DNA from: Poronia punctata
Taxonomy: Eukaryota > Ascomycota > Sordariomycetes > Xylariales > Xylariaceae
Reading direction: 5' to 3'
Assembly (NCBI GenBank): GCA_022579005.1
Contig: MU401537.1
Span: forward strand, 1 to 64,000
Length of the DNA stretch: 64,000 nt
The notes below the pieces were generated by a model. The model did no database searches. It worked only from the letters and a program-made list of their open reading frames with translations, and was not told where the DNA came from. The position numbers were made by a program, and so were the translations under genes. Shown one piece after another: positions 25,744 to 37,073 of the stretch (the stretch's first letter is position 1; every line of letters starts with the position of its first letter).

Positions 25744-25926
25744 TATTATTTTTAACTAAAGGCTGCACTAATAGCTATAGCCCTGTTTTTAGCCCGCTGC
25801 TAAGGCTATAAAGGTATATTTAATTGCACTGACTTTATATAGTATATCTAAGTTACTTTTTAGCTTTTGCAGCATATGTAGATCTTGTAAGTGCTCCTTA
25901 GCCGGATTGAATGCTAATTGACCGCT

Positions 25927-26031
25927 AGGACCAGGACCAGGACCAGGACTAGGACTAGGACCACCAGGACCACTAGGACCAGGACCAGGACCACTAGGAC
26001 CACCAGGACCACCAGGACCACCAGGACCAGG
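25927..26031. repeat. GGACCA/GGACCACCA minisatellite
   Basis: About 105 bp built from AGGACC units separated by A, ACC or ACT. It sits near the centre of the mirror-like arrangement described in the findings. Confidence 0.9.
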
Positions 26032-26079
26032 CTTTCGAATATGGACAATTTTGAAGCTATTTAGAAAGGTTGTAGGTAG

Positions 26080-26115
26080 GTTAGGTCAGGTCAGGTCAGG
26101 TCAGGTTAGGTCAGA
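26080..26115. repeat. TCAGGT tandem array (right, inverted)
   Basis: GGTCA/TCAGGT units with two TTAGGT variants. Inverted relative to the ACCTGA array at 25631-25685. Confidence 0.85.
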
Positions 26116-26253
26116 CTTGCAAGGTAGGTACAAGTAGGTATGGCAAGTACGTGCAGGTTAGAAATAGAATAAATGGGCTAATTAGAACGTAGAAATCCAG
26201 TAAATCTGACCAATAAGGACGCTGGAAATGACTTTAAGGTGGGCCTACCTCTG

Positions 26254-26318
26254 ACAAGTCTTATTTGCCTGACAAGTCTTGTTTGCCTGACAAGTCTTGT
26301 TTGCCTGACAAGCCTTAT
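26254..26318. repeat. 18-bp palindromic satellite, right array
   Basis: ACAAGTCTTAT at 26254, ACAAGTCTTGT at 26272 and 26290, and ACAAGCCTTAT at 26308. Exact 18-bp spacing with spacer TTGCCTG. The core type and period are the same as in the left array. Confidence 0.85.
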
Positions 26319-27332
26319 TCTGATCAGAAGACTCCATTATTTGAGAAGCCTTATTGGACTTCTTACCACTCTACGGGTCCCGCTGCGGTAATTTAGATAA
26401 ACAACCTAATCCGAATTAAACGTCAAATCACCGGCGACCCACGGAGAACAATCAACGGCAGCGGCTTCGCCAAAACAGGAATTGTTTGTGGCTGATCCTT
26501 TTTTCTGGCGGATTCACCCTAGTCTATCAACCCCTTAGAACTTACCAGCCACGCTAGCTGGCCAGCTCCATCCATGGTCTCGGCTGAAAAGCTACATGTA
26601 GATACCTGGTCTGGTACCTATCGTGAACGAGATTATCGCATCAAATATATATAGGTATGTGTTGACTTGTATATCCTGCTGACAGGATAAAACAGCTACC
26701 TACTCCCTAACCCGTTTCAAACCCAGCCTGTAACTCGTGGCCTCGAAGGACTGGCCCAGCACGCGTAATACAATATATATCTAGTCTAACCTAGGACTTT
26801 ACTTCCCCGACATTGTTGACTAGCAATGCCGGCCGGGTCCCCGAGTGCTCACCGCAATTGAATTGTTGTCCTACGAGACTTGGCGAGGACCCTGACCAGT
26901 CAGGACTCAGATGAGATGAGGAGTTCCTTGGCTACACTAGAGATTGAGGCTGAGGCCATCAATCTCGCACTTTAACGGTCAAGGGTAGGTAAAGTGGCTC
27001 GCAGGAAAGGATCATCAGGCACAGGGCTGCACAGCTTTAGGGCTGGCAGCTTGGCCCTCGGATCCCAGGGATATCTTTAGAATATCTAGGGTCTTCGAAA
27101 CATAATCCGGTATGGTGGTAGATAGTAAGATCCGACACATAAGATGAGTTGATCCGGCACTTCTTATGAGACGAATGGTTGATTTCTTGGTATCGTCTTC
27201 TCTTTGGGTTTTCTGTTCTTAGGTTTTGTCTTCGGTAGAGAGAAACCTCTTATTGGTATCTATTTGTCTTTTTCCAAGGGGCCTATTATCTGACTTTTTC
27301 TTCTTGTTCTCGTTTTATATATCCCTTATAAA
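26319..27332 (+). promoter_or_regulatory. Upstream region of the S28 peptidase gene
   Basis: No gene is seen. The last about 120 bases before the ATG are T/C-rich, a common feature of fungal core promoters. No specific binding site is claimed. Confidence 0.35.
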
Positions 27333-29085
27333 ATGAAGTCAATAATAGCAGCTGGTGTGCTGCCGCTCCTGGCCGGCCTAATCTCGCCGGTGGTAGCGGT
27401 TAAGCACTGGAATAAGCATCTCACGTCGATGAAGTTCAAGAAGCAACAGTTTGGTATGAAGCACATGGACCTGACGGACAGCCAGAAAGCAACCATTGAT
27501 GACGATGAGCTCGTCGTCATGGGCAAGGGGACTTTCGTCCAGCTACTCGACCACGAACATCCTGAGCTAGGCACATTCGAACAAAGGTATTGGTGGAATG
27601 CACAGTACTATGAAGAAGAGTGAGTTGCACATTGCAATCTTCCGCCATTTTCCATTTTCTCTCGTCGTTGCTGACTTGGTGCGCTCGAAAGCGGTCCGGT
27701 TTTCCTCTTTAGCCCAGGCGAGACAGATGCGGAAAACTCTATTGGGTACCTGGAAAACTATACCTTGCCCGGCTATTACGCTCAGGAGTTCAAGGGAGCA
27801 GTGATAGTCCTGGAACACCGATACTGGGGGAAGTCGGTTCCTTTCAGCACGCTCACGGCCGAGACGTTGCAATACCTAAACCTGCCCAACTCCATCAGCG
27901 ATCTGACATACTTTGCCAAGAACGTCGACTGTCAGTTCTGCGAGGACGGTACTTGTAATAGCGATGAGAACCCCTGGGTTCTGATGGGTGGTTCATATAG
28001 CGGCGCTTTAGCAGCCTGGACGAGCCAGCTTGACCCTGGTAAGTTATTGAACATCACGGCCCCTGGTGGCACACCCCCTTTCCTGCCCATCGTCTCTTGA
28101 ATGGAGAGTTAATCTTGCACATAAAGGTACATTCACCGCGTATCACGCGTCCTCGGCCGTTGTGCAAGCCATCTACGACTTCTGGCAATACTTCACTCCT
28201 GTCGAGCAGGCCCTGCCTCGGAACTGCAGCAGTGACATCAAGTCCGTCATCAAGTACATCGATAACGTGTTTGATTCTGGCAACCAGGGAGACATTGATA
28301 TTGTAAAGTCTCGGTTTGGACTATCCGCTCTCAACGATGCCGATTTTGCCGACATCATCTCCAACCCGATAATCGAATGGCAGAGCGACCAGGATAGTGT
28401 CATCGCCTTCTGCGACTACATCGAGGCGACGTCGACGAATTACACCCAGTACATGACGGATAAAGGTGTTGGTTTAATCCCCGCGCTCGACGCATACTCG
28501 ACCTACGTGAGGGAGAACTACGATTGCGGCGTGGATGGTGCCCAGTGCAACACTTATGATGAAGAGATCCAATGGGATACGCCCGAGGACGTCGACGAGG
28601 ACCGACCTTGGACGTGGATGATCTGCAACGAGCCTTTTGGATGGCACCAGACCGGCCCACCCAAGTCCAACGGCGACAGCATCATTCCCAAGTCACTCCG
28701 TGCGGACCACTTCCAGCGCCGATGTCCCTTGGTCTTCCCCGAGACGAACGGGTATAAGACTGGATCAGAGATGGGCTTCACCCAGGGTCACCTAAACCAG
28801 TGGACTGGTGGCTGGGATGCCCCGTTCGAACGTGTCCTCTTCGTCAACGGCGAACACGATCCGTGGAAATCAGCCACAATCGCATCCGATTACCGTCCGG
28901 GTGGTCCGGTTGAGAGCTGTGACGAGATCCCGTCTCTCATCGTAGAGAAAGGCGTGCACGTTCCCGATCTCGTGCTAGAAGACGGACCTTACCAAGCGCC
29001 TGTCATCGAGAAGGCGGTAGAGATCATGGGTAACTGGCTGAAAGATTGGGAGAAGCCCAGTAAGAGAGACACGGCTAGACATTGA
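27333..29085 (+). CDS. Secreted serine peptidase, family S28
   Basis: Three exons, 27333-27619, 27692-28038 and 28127-29085, give 530 residues. Introns are 72 nt (GTGAGT...AAAG) and 88 nt (GTAAGT...AAAG), and both junctions restore family sequence (YYEED/GPVFLFSPGETDAEN and LDPG/TFTAYHASSAV). Residues 1 to about 23 form a hydrophobic signal peptide. Family S28 comprises prolyl carboxypeptidase and dipeptidyl-peptidase II relatives, which cleave next to proline. The nucleophile Ser lies in GGSYSG near 196, with the charge-relay Asp in NGEHDPW near 455 and His in KGVHVPD near 488, all in the expected order. EHRYWG and several N-glycosylation sequons also fit. Predicted to be an extracellular or vacuolar acid peptidase; exact specificity cannot be read from sequence. 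Confidence 0.92.
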
Positions 29086-29982
29086 TAGGGCAGCAGGACG
29101 AGTTGGATAGGAATGGCGTCGCGGCGTTGGATATTGATGACATGATTGGAACGCTTTTCTTTTTTACGTGAAAACAGCTAGATAATCTCCTGAGGTTTTT
29201 GGCACTCCTATTTTGTATATATCACGAGACGAGACATGAAGCGAAAGAGTTGGCATTCCCATAAACATCTTTTATCGTAACTTAGCCCATTGAAACCCTC
29301 AAGTTCTTTTTAAATGCACCCGTGACAGTTATCCTAGGCCTCCTTTGCTTACATAGCCCAATGTACCTAAGGTACCCACAGGATCAGAGCATTAGTATAA
29401 TGCATCATGTCAGCACTCGTAGGTAGACGAGTATAGGTACTAGGTAAGGTAAGGGAGTAGTTACTTCCCCTTACCTATGCACCTTCACATTTCCGCTGCC
29501 CTCGTCCCAAAGGATGAGGTATGCCATACTTCAATTTACAGGACCGCTAGGGTACCTACCTACTTTATCTACCAAGGTAGTGCAGAGCCGCCCCTACCTT
29601 ACTAACTTCCTCTCTCTCACCCTCTTTTAATATCTAGAAGGAGCTACGTAAAACATCGTGGAGGTATCTAATGTACCTACCTACCTCTTACCCAGTTAGG
29701 TACATGTAGGGCAGTGCATACCACTTTACATATGTACTACATGAGGTGGTAGGTAAAGAGGTAACAGGTAAGTACCTAGGTAAGTACCCAGGGTGACTGC
29801 ATATAGGTAGTCCACGATGCTGCTTCCATGTCCCATTATTTTGACTACTTACCTTACCTACTATGTGTACTGAATACATATTATCTGAAGATTTGCCCCA
29901 ATCCTTGATCTACCGTGGCCTGGTAACTTATCTGTCTATATTTTAGCAGTCGAAGCATCTTCTAACTTTACTCTCTTTCACC
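29086..29982. other. Intergenic, TACCTA/TAGGTA-dense
   Basis: Contains the S28 3' UTR and then 29390-29880, which is crowded with TAGGTA and TACCTA strings in both orientations, able to form many small hairpins. No gene is supported. The downstream gene starts in a CACCATGG context. Confidence 0.5.
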
Positions 29983-32908
29983 ATGGCTTCGGCTGCCACA
30001 CCCGTCCGTGCGGCTGCTCCGAGTCAGACCCCAATCTTTCCAACAGACGACCCACGCTATCAGGTTGCCTACGCGGGGCGAGACGGTTATCTCCTTTACC
30101 TGATGTGCCAGAAAAGGTTGGTAACATGGCTCGTCAGAGCTGCGGCCGAGAAGGGAGAGGCTATCGATATGCATCAGGAAGTCGTACCTTTCAACAAGTT
30201 GCTTTGTCTTTCCGAGGCAGCTTGCCGAGGAAAAGTGCCCGAAGAAGTATTAGAAGCTCTTGATGTCGTGCTAGATCTATTGGCAAGCTTCTGTCCCAAC
30301 TGGCTCTGTCCCACACCAGTCGGCAACGATACTCGTGAAACTCATCCCCTTTTTCGTGCGCGCGAGGTACTATGGGCCGTGGGCCGACGACTCAAAGAAA
30401 CTACAGTGGTCCCAAGGCAAAGGGATACTCGGCTGTCGTCGGACACGTCATGGTTGAAAATGTACAGCCCACATCTGCCTATAACTCTATACTCGCTTCC
30501 CCCGTTGCCCCACGAGGCCTTTTTTGCCTGGAATTGCTTCTTCTGTTGGCTGGGCCACCTCCGACGGTATCTGAGGAAGCTTTGGCTCGGTTACATGCAA
30601 TCATCCGAATCCCTAATCGTGGCAAGTCTCATGACGGACAGCATTCTCCGAGTAATCCGCAGGGGGTGTGACCGTCTACTTGAAGCAACAAGATCCCTCC
30701 CAGGTATGCCTGCCGAGGACGATGTCGTCAGTTGGTACTTCAGTTGTCACATGTCGGCGCCTTTTATTCCCGAAGAAGCAAAGCCTGGGTATCGAAGCGA
30801 CCTCGAGAGGAGCTCTTGTTCTCATGGGAGATATATCTTGGGCCAACTGAATTCGTGGTTGGTCACGCCCGACAGCTATAAGCGCCTTAAGAGAGCCTGG
30901 CGACGTTGGCCAAGGACGCAGGCTCCCGTACCTACGTCGACAATAGTGTCGTTTCTAATGCATCTACTCTTTCCGTTGGAGATCCACAGCAAGACTCACC
31001 TCGGTCGGTCTGAGCAAGACAGCGGCAGTTGGGAGGATAACATATGTGGAGACAAGGTCCCCTTGGATCCTCTTACCGCGGGCTACACGGAATGGAGAAG
31101 ATGTTCCCCAGAAAGTGATACGAAATTTCCACTATGGCTTTCTGTGGTTTTCCAGGTTATAGTGGACATCAAGGAAACGTTATCCCATGATTCTCACATG
31201 TGCCGAAATGAGCTGCTGGAGGCTGTGGAGCAGTGCAAGACATTTTCACGTTCATATCCTCATCACGCGGCACTAAAACGAAGGATGATGAAGGCTTCCT
31301 TCGACCCCACACCGCCACCAGCCACAATATGCCCGGCATTATGGTCTGCCAGGCATTGGTACAGGCCGGATGAGCTTTGCCAAGAGATCGGAAGTCGCTC
31401 ACGATCCCAAGATGCGCCCCTACAAGTAGATGGGGAGCACCGCTCGCCCCTCGACTTTTTTGAAAACGACAACCCGACATACTGCGGCCTGAGGATGTTT
31501 TGGATGAGGTATAGATGCCATGTAGCTCATCAAGATTCAATTTTGGAGCACGAGGATTCAATCATACCAGCGGCCCTTTTATATCTCTCGATGCGTCTTC
31601 GCGGACTGGTCGGCCAGTGGAATGACATGGAGTATGCCCGTAAGTGGCACCTCAGCATCATATGCGTCTCTTTTCACTAAAGCGCTGCTTGCCCATCTAG
31701 TCAAGCACATATATGTTCTTACTGGCCTGGCCGAGTTGAAGCCAGGTGATGATGATGCATTCATCAAAGCCAGAATTACCTCGGCCTTCAAGTGTAAGGA
31801 CTTTCGATTATGCGAGTCTCACAAGTGTCTGTTGCTAACGGGCTATACTGTAGGGATTCTCGACCTCCATGCCGAGTATGGGCATTCCGAGGTGGATTCC
31901 CAAATGGCTATAGACAGCTGTGATGGGAAAGACGGCTATCTGCCGAGCTGTAATTCCGAAGCATCATGCGAAACCAGCAGAGTAAATGATGAAGAAGCGC
32001 CAGCTCCCTCAGTTAACCCAGACGACGAGGAAGCGCCAGATCTCCTAGCTGAAATAGATGATATTCTAGTATACGTTCGGAGTCTTGAAGAGGAACTGGG
32101 GTTTGACTGGCTTGCTTTTCACGACCGGTGCGAGTTGTTCTTTGAATGTTTTCGACAATCGTACGATTCTGGTTATGATGAGCTGGCTCGTGAGTTGTGC
32201 TCGTACTTATGATGCCTCTCCAGAAGACATGCTAACATCACCTGACTTTACTTCAGGCGGTGGGCCACTTCCAGGCACAGATGAACATACGCTCGATGCA
32301 TTGTATTACCTATTATCCGCAAACGACCAAGAAGTTTTCCACATGGAGAACTTGATCCTGGCTCTCATGTGCACGGTGCCTGAGGCCATGGATAGTCTTC
32401 GTATCCCATTCACAGAGTACTGTGTTGAGAGATGGGGTTCCAACATGAGAAGCTATCTGGAAGCCCTGGGAATCTCGCTGGAATCCGCGGCCGGCGTGTT
32501 TGGGCCGTTGATCGAAAGATATGGTCAACTTGGCTGTACGATGGCAGAGGCAAGTGCACGAGCTTTACGAACACGACGGAAAACGGCCTGCGATAGCCTG
32601 GGAACCACAAAGCTACGGGACCAAGCCACGCAAAACGACTCGGAAAGCGACCGTCCCAGTCAAAACAATGAACTCACAGCCCGTATGGATACAGGGGATG
32701 TGGAAGACGAGTGAGTTGTCCCCCAGTCACCTAGGTTAAAACGTTGTCTACATTATACATGTATACCCCCCCTAAAAGAAATCTTGAAGCTTACTGTTCA
32801 CATAGCCTGAGCGACGGATCTTTGACGGGTTTCCAGAAGTCAATCAAAGTTGACTTGAAAACGGCTTTCTTTGGCCGCTTCACTCCCGAGGTCGGCAAGG
32901 GCATATAG
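29983..32908 (+). CDS. DUF6604-like fungal protein, unknown function
   Basis: Five exons, 29983-31639, 31701-31793, 31854-32189, 32257-32710 and 32806-32908, give 880 residues. Introns are 61, 60, 67 and 95 nt with GTAAGT/GTAAGG/GTGAGT donors; two contain GCTAAC branch sites. The N terminus (YLLYLMCQKRLVTWLVRAAAEKG), the middle (FFCWLGHLRRYLRKLWLGY) and NPTYCGLRMFWMRYRCH resemble the large DUF6604 family of filamentous fungi; this is recalled similarity, not a search. No catalytic motif, signal peptide or membrane segment is visible. Residues following PSCNSEAS are acidic (DDEEAPDLLAEIDD). The start lies in a strong CACCATGG context. The model ends at TAG 32906-32908, but the same frame continues open to 33046 and encodes a lysine-rich tail (see findings), so the C terminus may be longer or recently truncated. 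Confidence 0.75.
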
Positions 32909-33046
32909 GACATGACTAATCCTTCGGACCATTCGGCGGCCAGTGGGAGTGGCAAGGAAGCCACAAATAAGAAGTCGGTGGAGACCAAAACAGGAAAGAG
33001 TGGGAAGAAGAAAAAGAAAAATAAGGGCAGGAAAGGAAAGGATTAG
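32909..33046 (+). other. In-frame lysine-rich extension after a TAG
   Basis: Forty-five sense codons in the frame of the preceding gene, starting just after TAG 32906-32908 and ending at TAG 33044-33046. The second codon is ATG. The encoded tail is Ser/Lys-rich and ends KSGKKKKKNKGRKGKD, like a nuclear or nucleolar basic tail. Possibilities are a recent nonsense mutation, readthrough, an unrecognised in-frame 60-nt intron (32849-32908, GTTGAC...ATATAG), or chance. Confidence 0.4.
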
Positions 33047-33097
33047 AGGGCAAGACACGGTATGTCCGATACCCTGACCATGACGGCTTTTCGTGGG

Positions 33098-33177
33098 GAA
33101 AGGTCAAGTAAAAAATATATACAAAGCGATTCTCTAAGAAAGGCCAAGTAAAAAATACATACAAAGCGATTCTCTAG
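33098..33177. repeat. 40-bp tandem duplication
   Basis: Two adjacent units beginning GAAAGGTCAAG and GAAAGGCCAAG at 33098 and 33138, each ending GCGATTCTCTA. They differ by a few transitions. Confidence 0.85.
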
Positions 33178-33900
33178 AGACTAGGCATGTGTGATATTGC
33201 GTCGCTGTTGGAACCGGAAAGTAACCAACCACACCATCATCTACCCGGGTTGGTCTACTTCCCGGCGAGAAACACCTTAGCTGTGAGCTCTGTTGAGCAA
33301 GATGATGGTGTAGCGGAATGGAAGCAATAGCGGCAATGTGCTACTTTTTCGTCGCCTTATAGGATATTACGAGACAGGAGTCTAAATCAGGATATCCCCA
33401 AGTGGTACTTGATAAAATTGAATCAGTCAATTACTCGCCATTTGTCGTGTAAAGTCTGTCAAGCTCCTATGGATCCTTTGTAGTTTGTTCCATGTTCTAT
33501 TCTCTTGACGGGTCAATGGTTCAGGAGACAGAGACAGAGCTGTCCGCGCCCTCGCCCTTTTGCCCAGCTTTCTTTGCTTGTAGGTCAATTGTATGAGACA
33601 TGACATTTTTTGTTGGCCATGTTGTCATTTGACAGTTTTTGACGATTTGTTTCTATTATGTATTTTCAGGGATTTTTGAAGGTATCGGTTCATCATTTAT
33701 TTATTCATAAAAGTTCATCAAGACAAGGGTAAGGGTAGTCATTGGCAGGCTCAAGGTTAGAAGAAGGATATTGGAAACAGAGCAGTATCTTTTTACTAAG
33801 GTAGGTAAGTAGGTACCTACGTAAGGTTAGAATACTTACTTTCATGTATCCAAAGCCTACCTTAATTATCCATCTCCTTACTAGTGACAAACTTGTTAAC
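33178..33900. other. Convergent intergenic region
   Basis: Lies between the 3' ends of the DUF6604-like and UNC93-like genes. No supported gene. Confidence 0.5.
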
Positions 33901-35495
33901 CTAACTTATTGTACCGGCTCCCAGAGCGAGTTTTTCCTTGTCTGATGATGACGAAGCCTCTATGCTCTTTTCCGTATCGCTTTCTACGTCGGGAGTATGG
34001 TTGGGGGGAGTCGTTGTTGACGTTGTCTCGACGGGTATGTGGTCGCGGACGACTAGCCAGGTTGGATATGCGGCGAGACCTGGGAATGAATCAGTATGGG
34101 ATGAGTAAAACGGAAAATGATGGTAACAATAAGAAGGATTAAAAAAAAAACGGGGATAGGGGGGGGGGGGGGGTTAGTAAACTACATATAGTTTGACTTA
34201 CCCAACAATATCGTATTAACAGCCAAAGGCACCCTCCCACCTTCCCACCTCCTCGTATTCAACCCATAACTAACCGCCTGCGCGAAACTCTCCTGTCCGC
34301 GCAGGATTCCCGAGTATCGCGTGATTTGCGACAGGTTATCCGTCATGGTAGAAACCAGATAATAAAGCCAATTCTGCAACGCCTGGCGCGCGAAATCCCA
34401 CAACAGTAAGACGAAATACCCCTCCACGAACCCGGCGTCTTCCCAATCGTATGCCGGCGGGTCGGCCGTGTATTTCTCCTGCACGACCCAGCCGTAGACC
34501 CAGGCGATGATGTGCAAGACCACGACGGCGTAATACCCCCATTCTAGACGTTTTTTCACCGCTAGACCTTTATAATCGAGGAGGGTGCTCATGAGTTGCG
34601 AGGAGAGGAGAGTGCCGAAGTTGGACGTGAAGCCTATGAGGGCGCGGGCGCGCACGCCGAAATAATACGTCTGGAAGTTCCCGCTGTATTGGTTGAAATA
34701 AGCGGCCCAGAAAACGGGCAGGAGGAGAAGGATCTCTTTCTGTTTGCACGCTCTCCAGAGAGCTTGCAGCTCGCGCTTGAAGCTCGTCTCGGCCTTCATG
34801 ATGACGCGCGTGCCGTCTGCGCGTTGGACCTTTTCAGGGGGGGATAATAAGAGGGCGAGAGGGGCCGCGACGGTTTGTAAAGCCACGAAGACGAGATAGG
34901 TGTCGTAGCCGACCTTGCCCTTCTTCTTGGAAGCGCTATCGTGGTTCAAAGCGAGGACAATGGCTCCGCCGAGTAAAGGGCCGCCGGTACGGAACCATAG
35001 CCAGATGTTCAGATATCTGCCGCGTTTAGAGGCTTCCGGATAACCGATTGCGATGGCGCCTTCGCTGGCCCAGAACAAGCCCGCGCTTAAGCCGCAGGCC
35101 ACGGCGCCGACGAGGACGAACCAGACGTTTCCGTAGCGGTTGTTGGTGTACAGGCCCGCGGAATATAGCGGGTAGCCGACGGCGCCGAGGAATAATGTCC
35201 AGTGCAGGCCGATGCGGTTTGCTAGGGGGCCGCCTATCAGGCAGACGAAGCCCATTAGGCCGAAGACGAGCGCGTTGGCGGCGTTGACGAGGAAAGGGGC
35301 TTGTGCGCCGCCTGCGCCTAGGGCGTTCATGGCGTTCCAGAGTCCGGGGGCTATGAAGCCCACGCCGCCGATTACGAAGGCGTTGAAGAGGGTTGTGCGG
35401 TACCATATTCGCTTTTCTGGTGGCCTTGGGGAGGTTGTTGATACCTGCGCCGCCTCTATAGACGCAGCTTCCTCGTGGGGGGTTTTCTCCGCCAT
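33901..35495 (-). CDS. UNC93-like major facilitator superfamily protein
   Basis: Two exons, 35495-34202 and 34079-33901, give 490 residues. The 122-nt intron (GTAAGT...CCCAG) holds a poly-G tract on the plus strand, which reads as a C tract before the acceptor. It splices to LAAYPTWLVVRDHIPVETT and an acidic/Ser-rich tail ending GAGTIS. The protein has about eleven to twelve hydrophobic segments. TTLFNAFVIGGVGFIAPGLWNAM, GLFWASEGAIAIGYPEASKRGRY and YYFGVRARALIGFTSNFGTLL match the UNC93 branch of the MFS (PF05978). The substrate is unknown; animal UNC93 proteins act on ion channels or receptor trafficking, and fungal members are uncharacterised. The start at 35493-35495 is the only in-frame ATG before the first membrane segment. 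Confidence 0.9.
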
Positions 35496-36209
35496 TTTTT
35501 CCCTTTCACTCTCCGTTTTCTTTTTTCTCGTTTATTCTCTTGCAGCAGGTTGAACTAAAACTACCCGTGCGTTAGGTATGGGGGGAATATGACGTGCCCC
35601 AGAAGAAGAGAAAGGGAGAAAACTGTAAGAAAACTCCGCATGTGCCATTTTTTCATGGGGGGGCACCTCGTTTTTATCTATAAGGAGTACGGATGTTCAA
35701 ATCCGTTGCGCAGGTCCGGGCCATACCAAAAAAAATGCATGTAAGGCGAGTTGGGTGATGGCCCACTCCGATGGCGACATGATCGAGCCCCCCGTACGGA
35801 ACAGGGGTTAGTCCCGCCTACCGATAATCGTTCCCGTGATTGGTCTTTTGATAGATCTGTCGCATTACCTGCAGTTGGTGTTACCTAGATAGCACGATAA
35901 GCCTCGGTAGGAAAAGGGAAGAAAAAAAGATGAAAACAAGGGGGGAAATTTGAAAAGTGGGCGAACTGTTGGTAATCAAATCAACCGGTTGCTAGGTCCG
36001 CGCAACACTGCATGTACACGAGCGGGGGGCTAACTTTGAAGACGCAGAAATCTGATGGACGCGGCCGCACGGGCTAGCCAAGAAAAAAAAAAAAAAAAAA
36101 GCCCGTTTCTATCATAGATCTCACGATTCTTTCGAGAAATCTGACTAGGTTGAATGAAAACGTTGCGAAATCAGCATAGGGCCTGGTGTATAGTGGTTCT
36201 GTAGCCCCT
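35496..36209. other. Intergenic, nothing recognised
   Basis: Promoter side of the UNC93-like gene and 3' side of the metallopeptidase gene. An A run lies at 36084-36101. No gene is supported. Confidence 0.5.
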
Positions 36210-37073
36210 TCACTTGTCCTTTTCTAGATATTGCTTGTAATCCCCCCAAAGGTCTTGGACGGATCGGCCGAGTATACCGGTCCAAAACGGCTTCTCCTCG
36301 TACTTTTTCCCTCTCAAACCGTCATTTATCCGTCTAACCGTGCCCTCCCCGAACCTCTCTTCAAGGTATTGTAGGAAGAAAGCGGTATGTTGGTAACCGG
36401 CATCCCATTTCCCCTTGACCTCTTCGCCTCGTCGCCAGTGAGGCGGCGCCAGGTTCGCTCCCAAGCGCACCCAATCCGCGATCCCCTCTATCAGACCCGC
36501 TGGTGCATGGCCCTGTCCGTTATACTGGTAGCAATGCACCAACTCATGGACGATGACACCCCAGATTTCGTGACTGCGCCTATCGGCTTTGATAGAAGCG
36601 ACGTAGCGGGACGACAGGTGGATTTCCTTGTGTTGCTCCGGGTCGAGGTCTATCCCTGTTGTATAGGCCACGCCGTCCATAGATCGGACTATGAGCGTGA
36701 CACTGCGCGTGGTGGGCATGTGCCATTCCCGTGAAGAGGGTGAGACGTAGAGTGCCCTTTGTACTCTCGATACGGCATTAGGCAACACGGCGGACGGATT
36801 TATGCTAGATAGGAATATAGATGTCCCCGTATCCGTGACGTCGTCTAGATGGACCCGTAGACGTGGTTGCGCAAATTCTTTGGAGGGATTGCTGCCACCG
36901 GTCGAAGTTCCCTCTGTGGAAGAAGAACCCTGCTTATCATCCTGGCTACGGACGGGTAGCGGTGTTGGCGTCGGCGTCGGCGCGGCGGCCGATGTGGGTG
37001 CCGAATCCGCCGGTGACATGCCCGGTAGGAAGATGGGCTGTGCTACAGGTGTTGTGTTGGGAGGTAGGGACAT
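36210..37073 (-). CDS. BSP-type zinc metallopeptidase (plant basic secretory protein family)
   Basis: An intronless frame of 287 residues. Residues about 66-287 match the basic secretory protein family (PF04450). The metallopeptidase signature is HELVHCYQYNGQGHAPAGL at about 175: HExxH supplies two zinc ligands and the catalytic Glu, and the following His with IEGIADWVRL completes the family pattern. TTRSVTLIVRSMDGVAYTTG is the conserved strand region. Residues 1-65 are Pro/Thr/Ser-rich (APTPTPTPLP) and look disordered. No signal peptide is visible, although plant relatives are secreted, so the fungal protein may be intracellular or unconventionally exported. It is on the same strand as, and about 0.7 kb upstream of, the UNC93-like gene, with no sign of co-transcription. 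Confidence 0.88.
   Translation of the reverse strand: MSLPPNTTPVAQPIFLPGMSPADSAPTSAAAPTPTPTPLPVRSQDDKQGSSSTEGTSTGGSNPSKEFAQPRLRVHLDDVTDTGTSIFLSSINPSAVLPNAVSRVQRALYVSPSSREWHMPTTRSVTLIVRSMDGVAYTTGIDLDPEQHKEIHLSSRYVASIKADRRSHEIWGVIVHELVHCYQYNGQGHAPAGLIEGIADWVRLGANLAPPHWRRGEEVKGKWDAGYQHTAFFLQYLEERFGEGTVRRINDGLRGKKYEEKPFWTGILGRSVQDLWGDYKQYLEKDK

Noticed and set aside
35690..35720. GGATGTTCAAATCC resembling a tRNA T arm
   Set aside because: Loop length is wrong, no acceptor or anticodon arm nearby.
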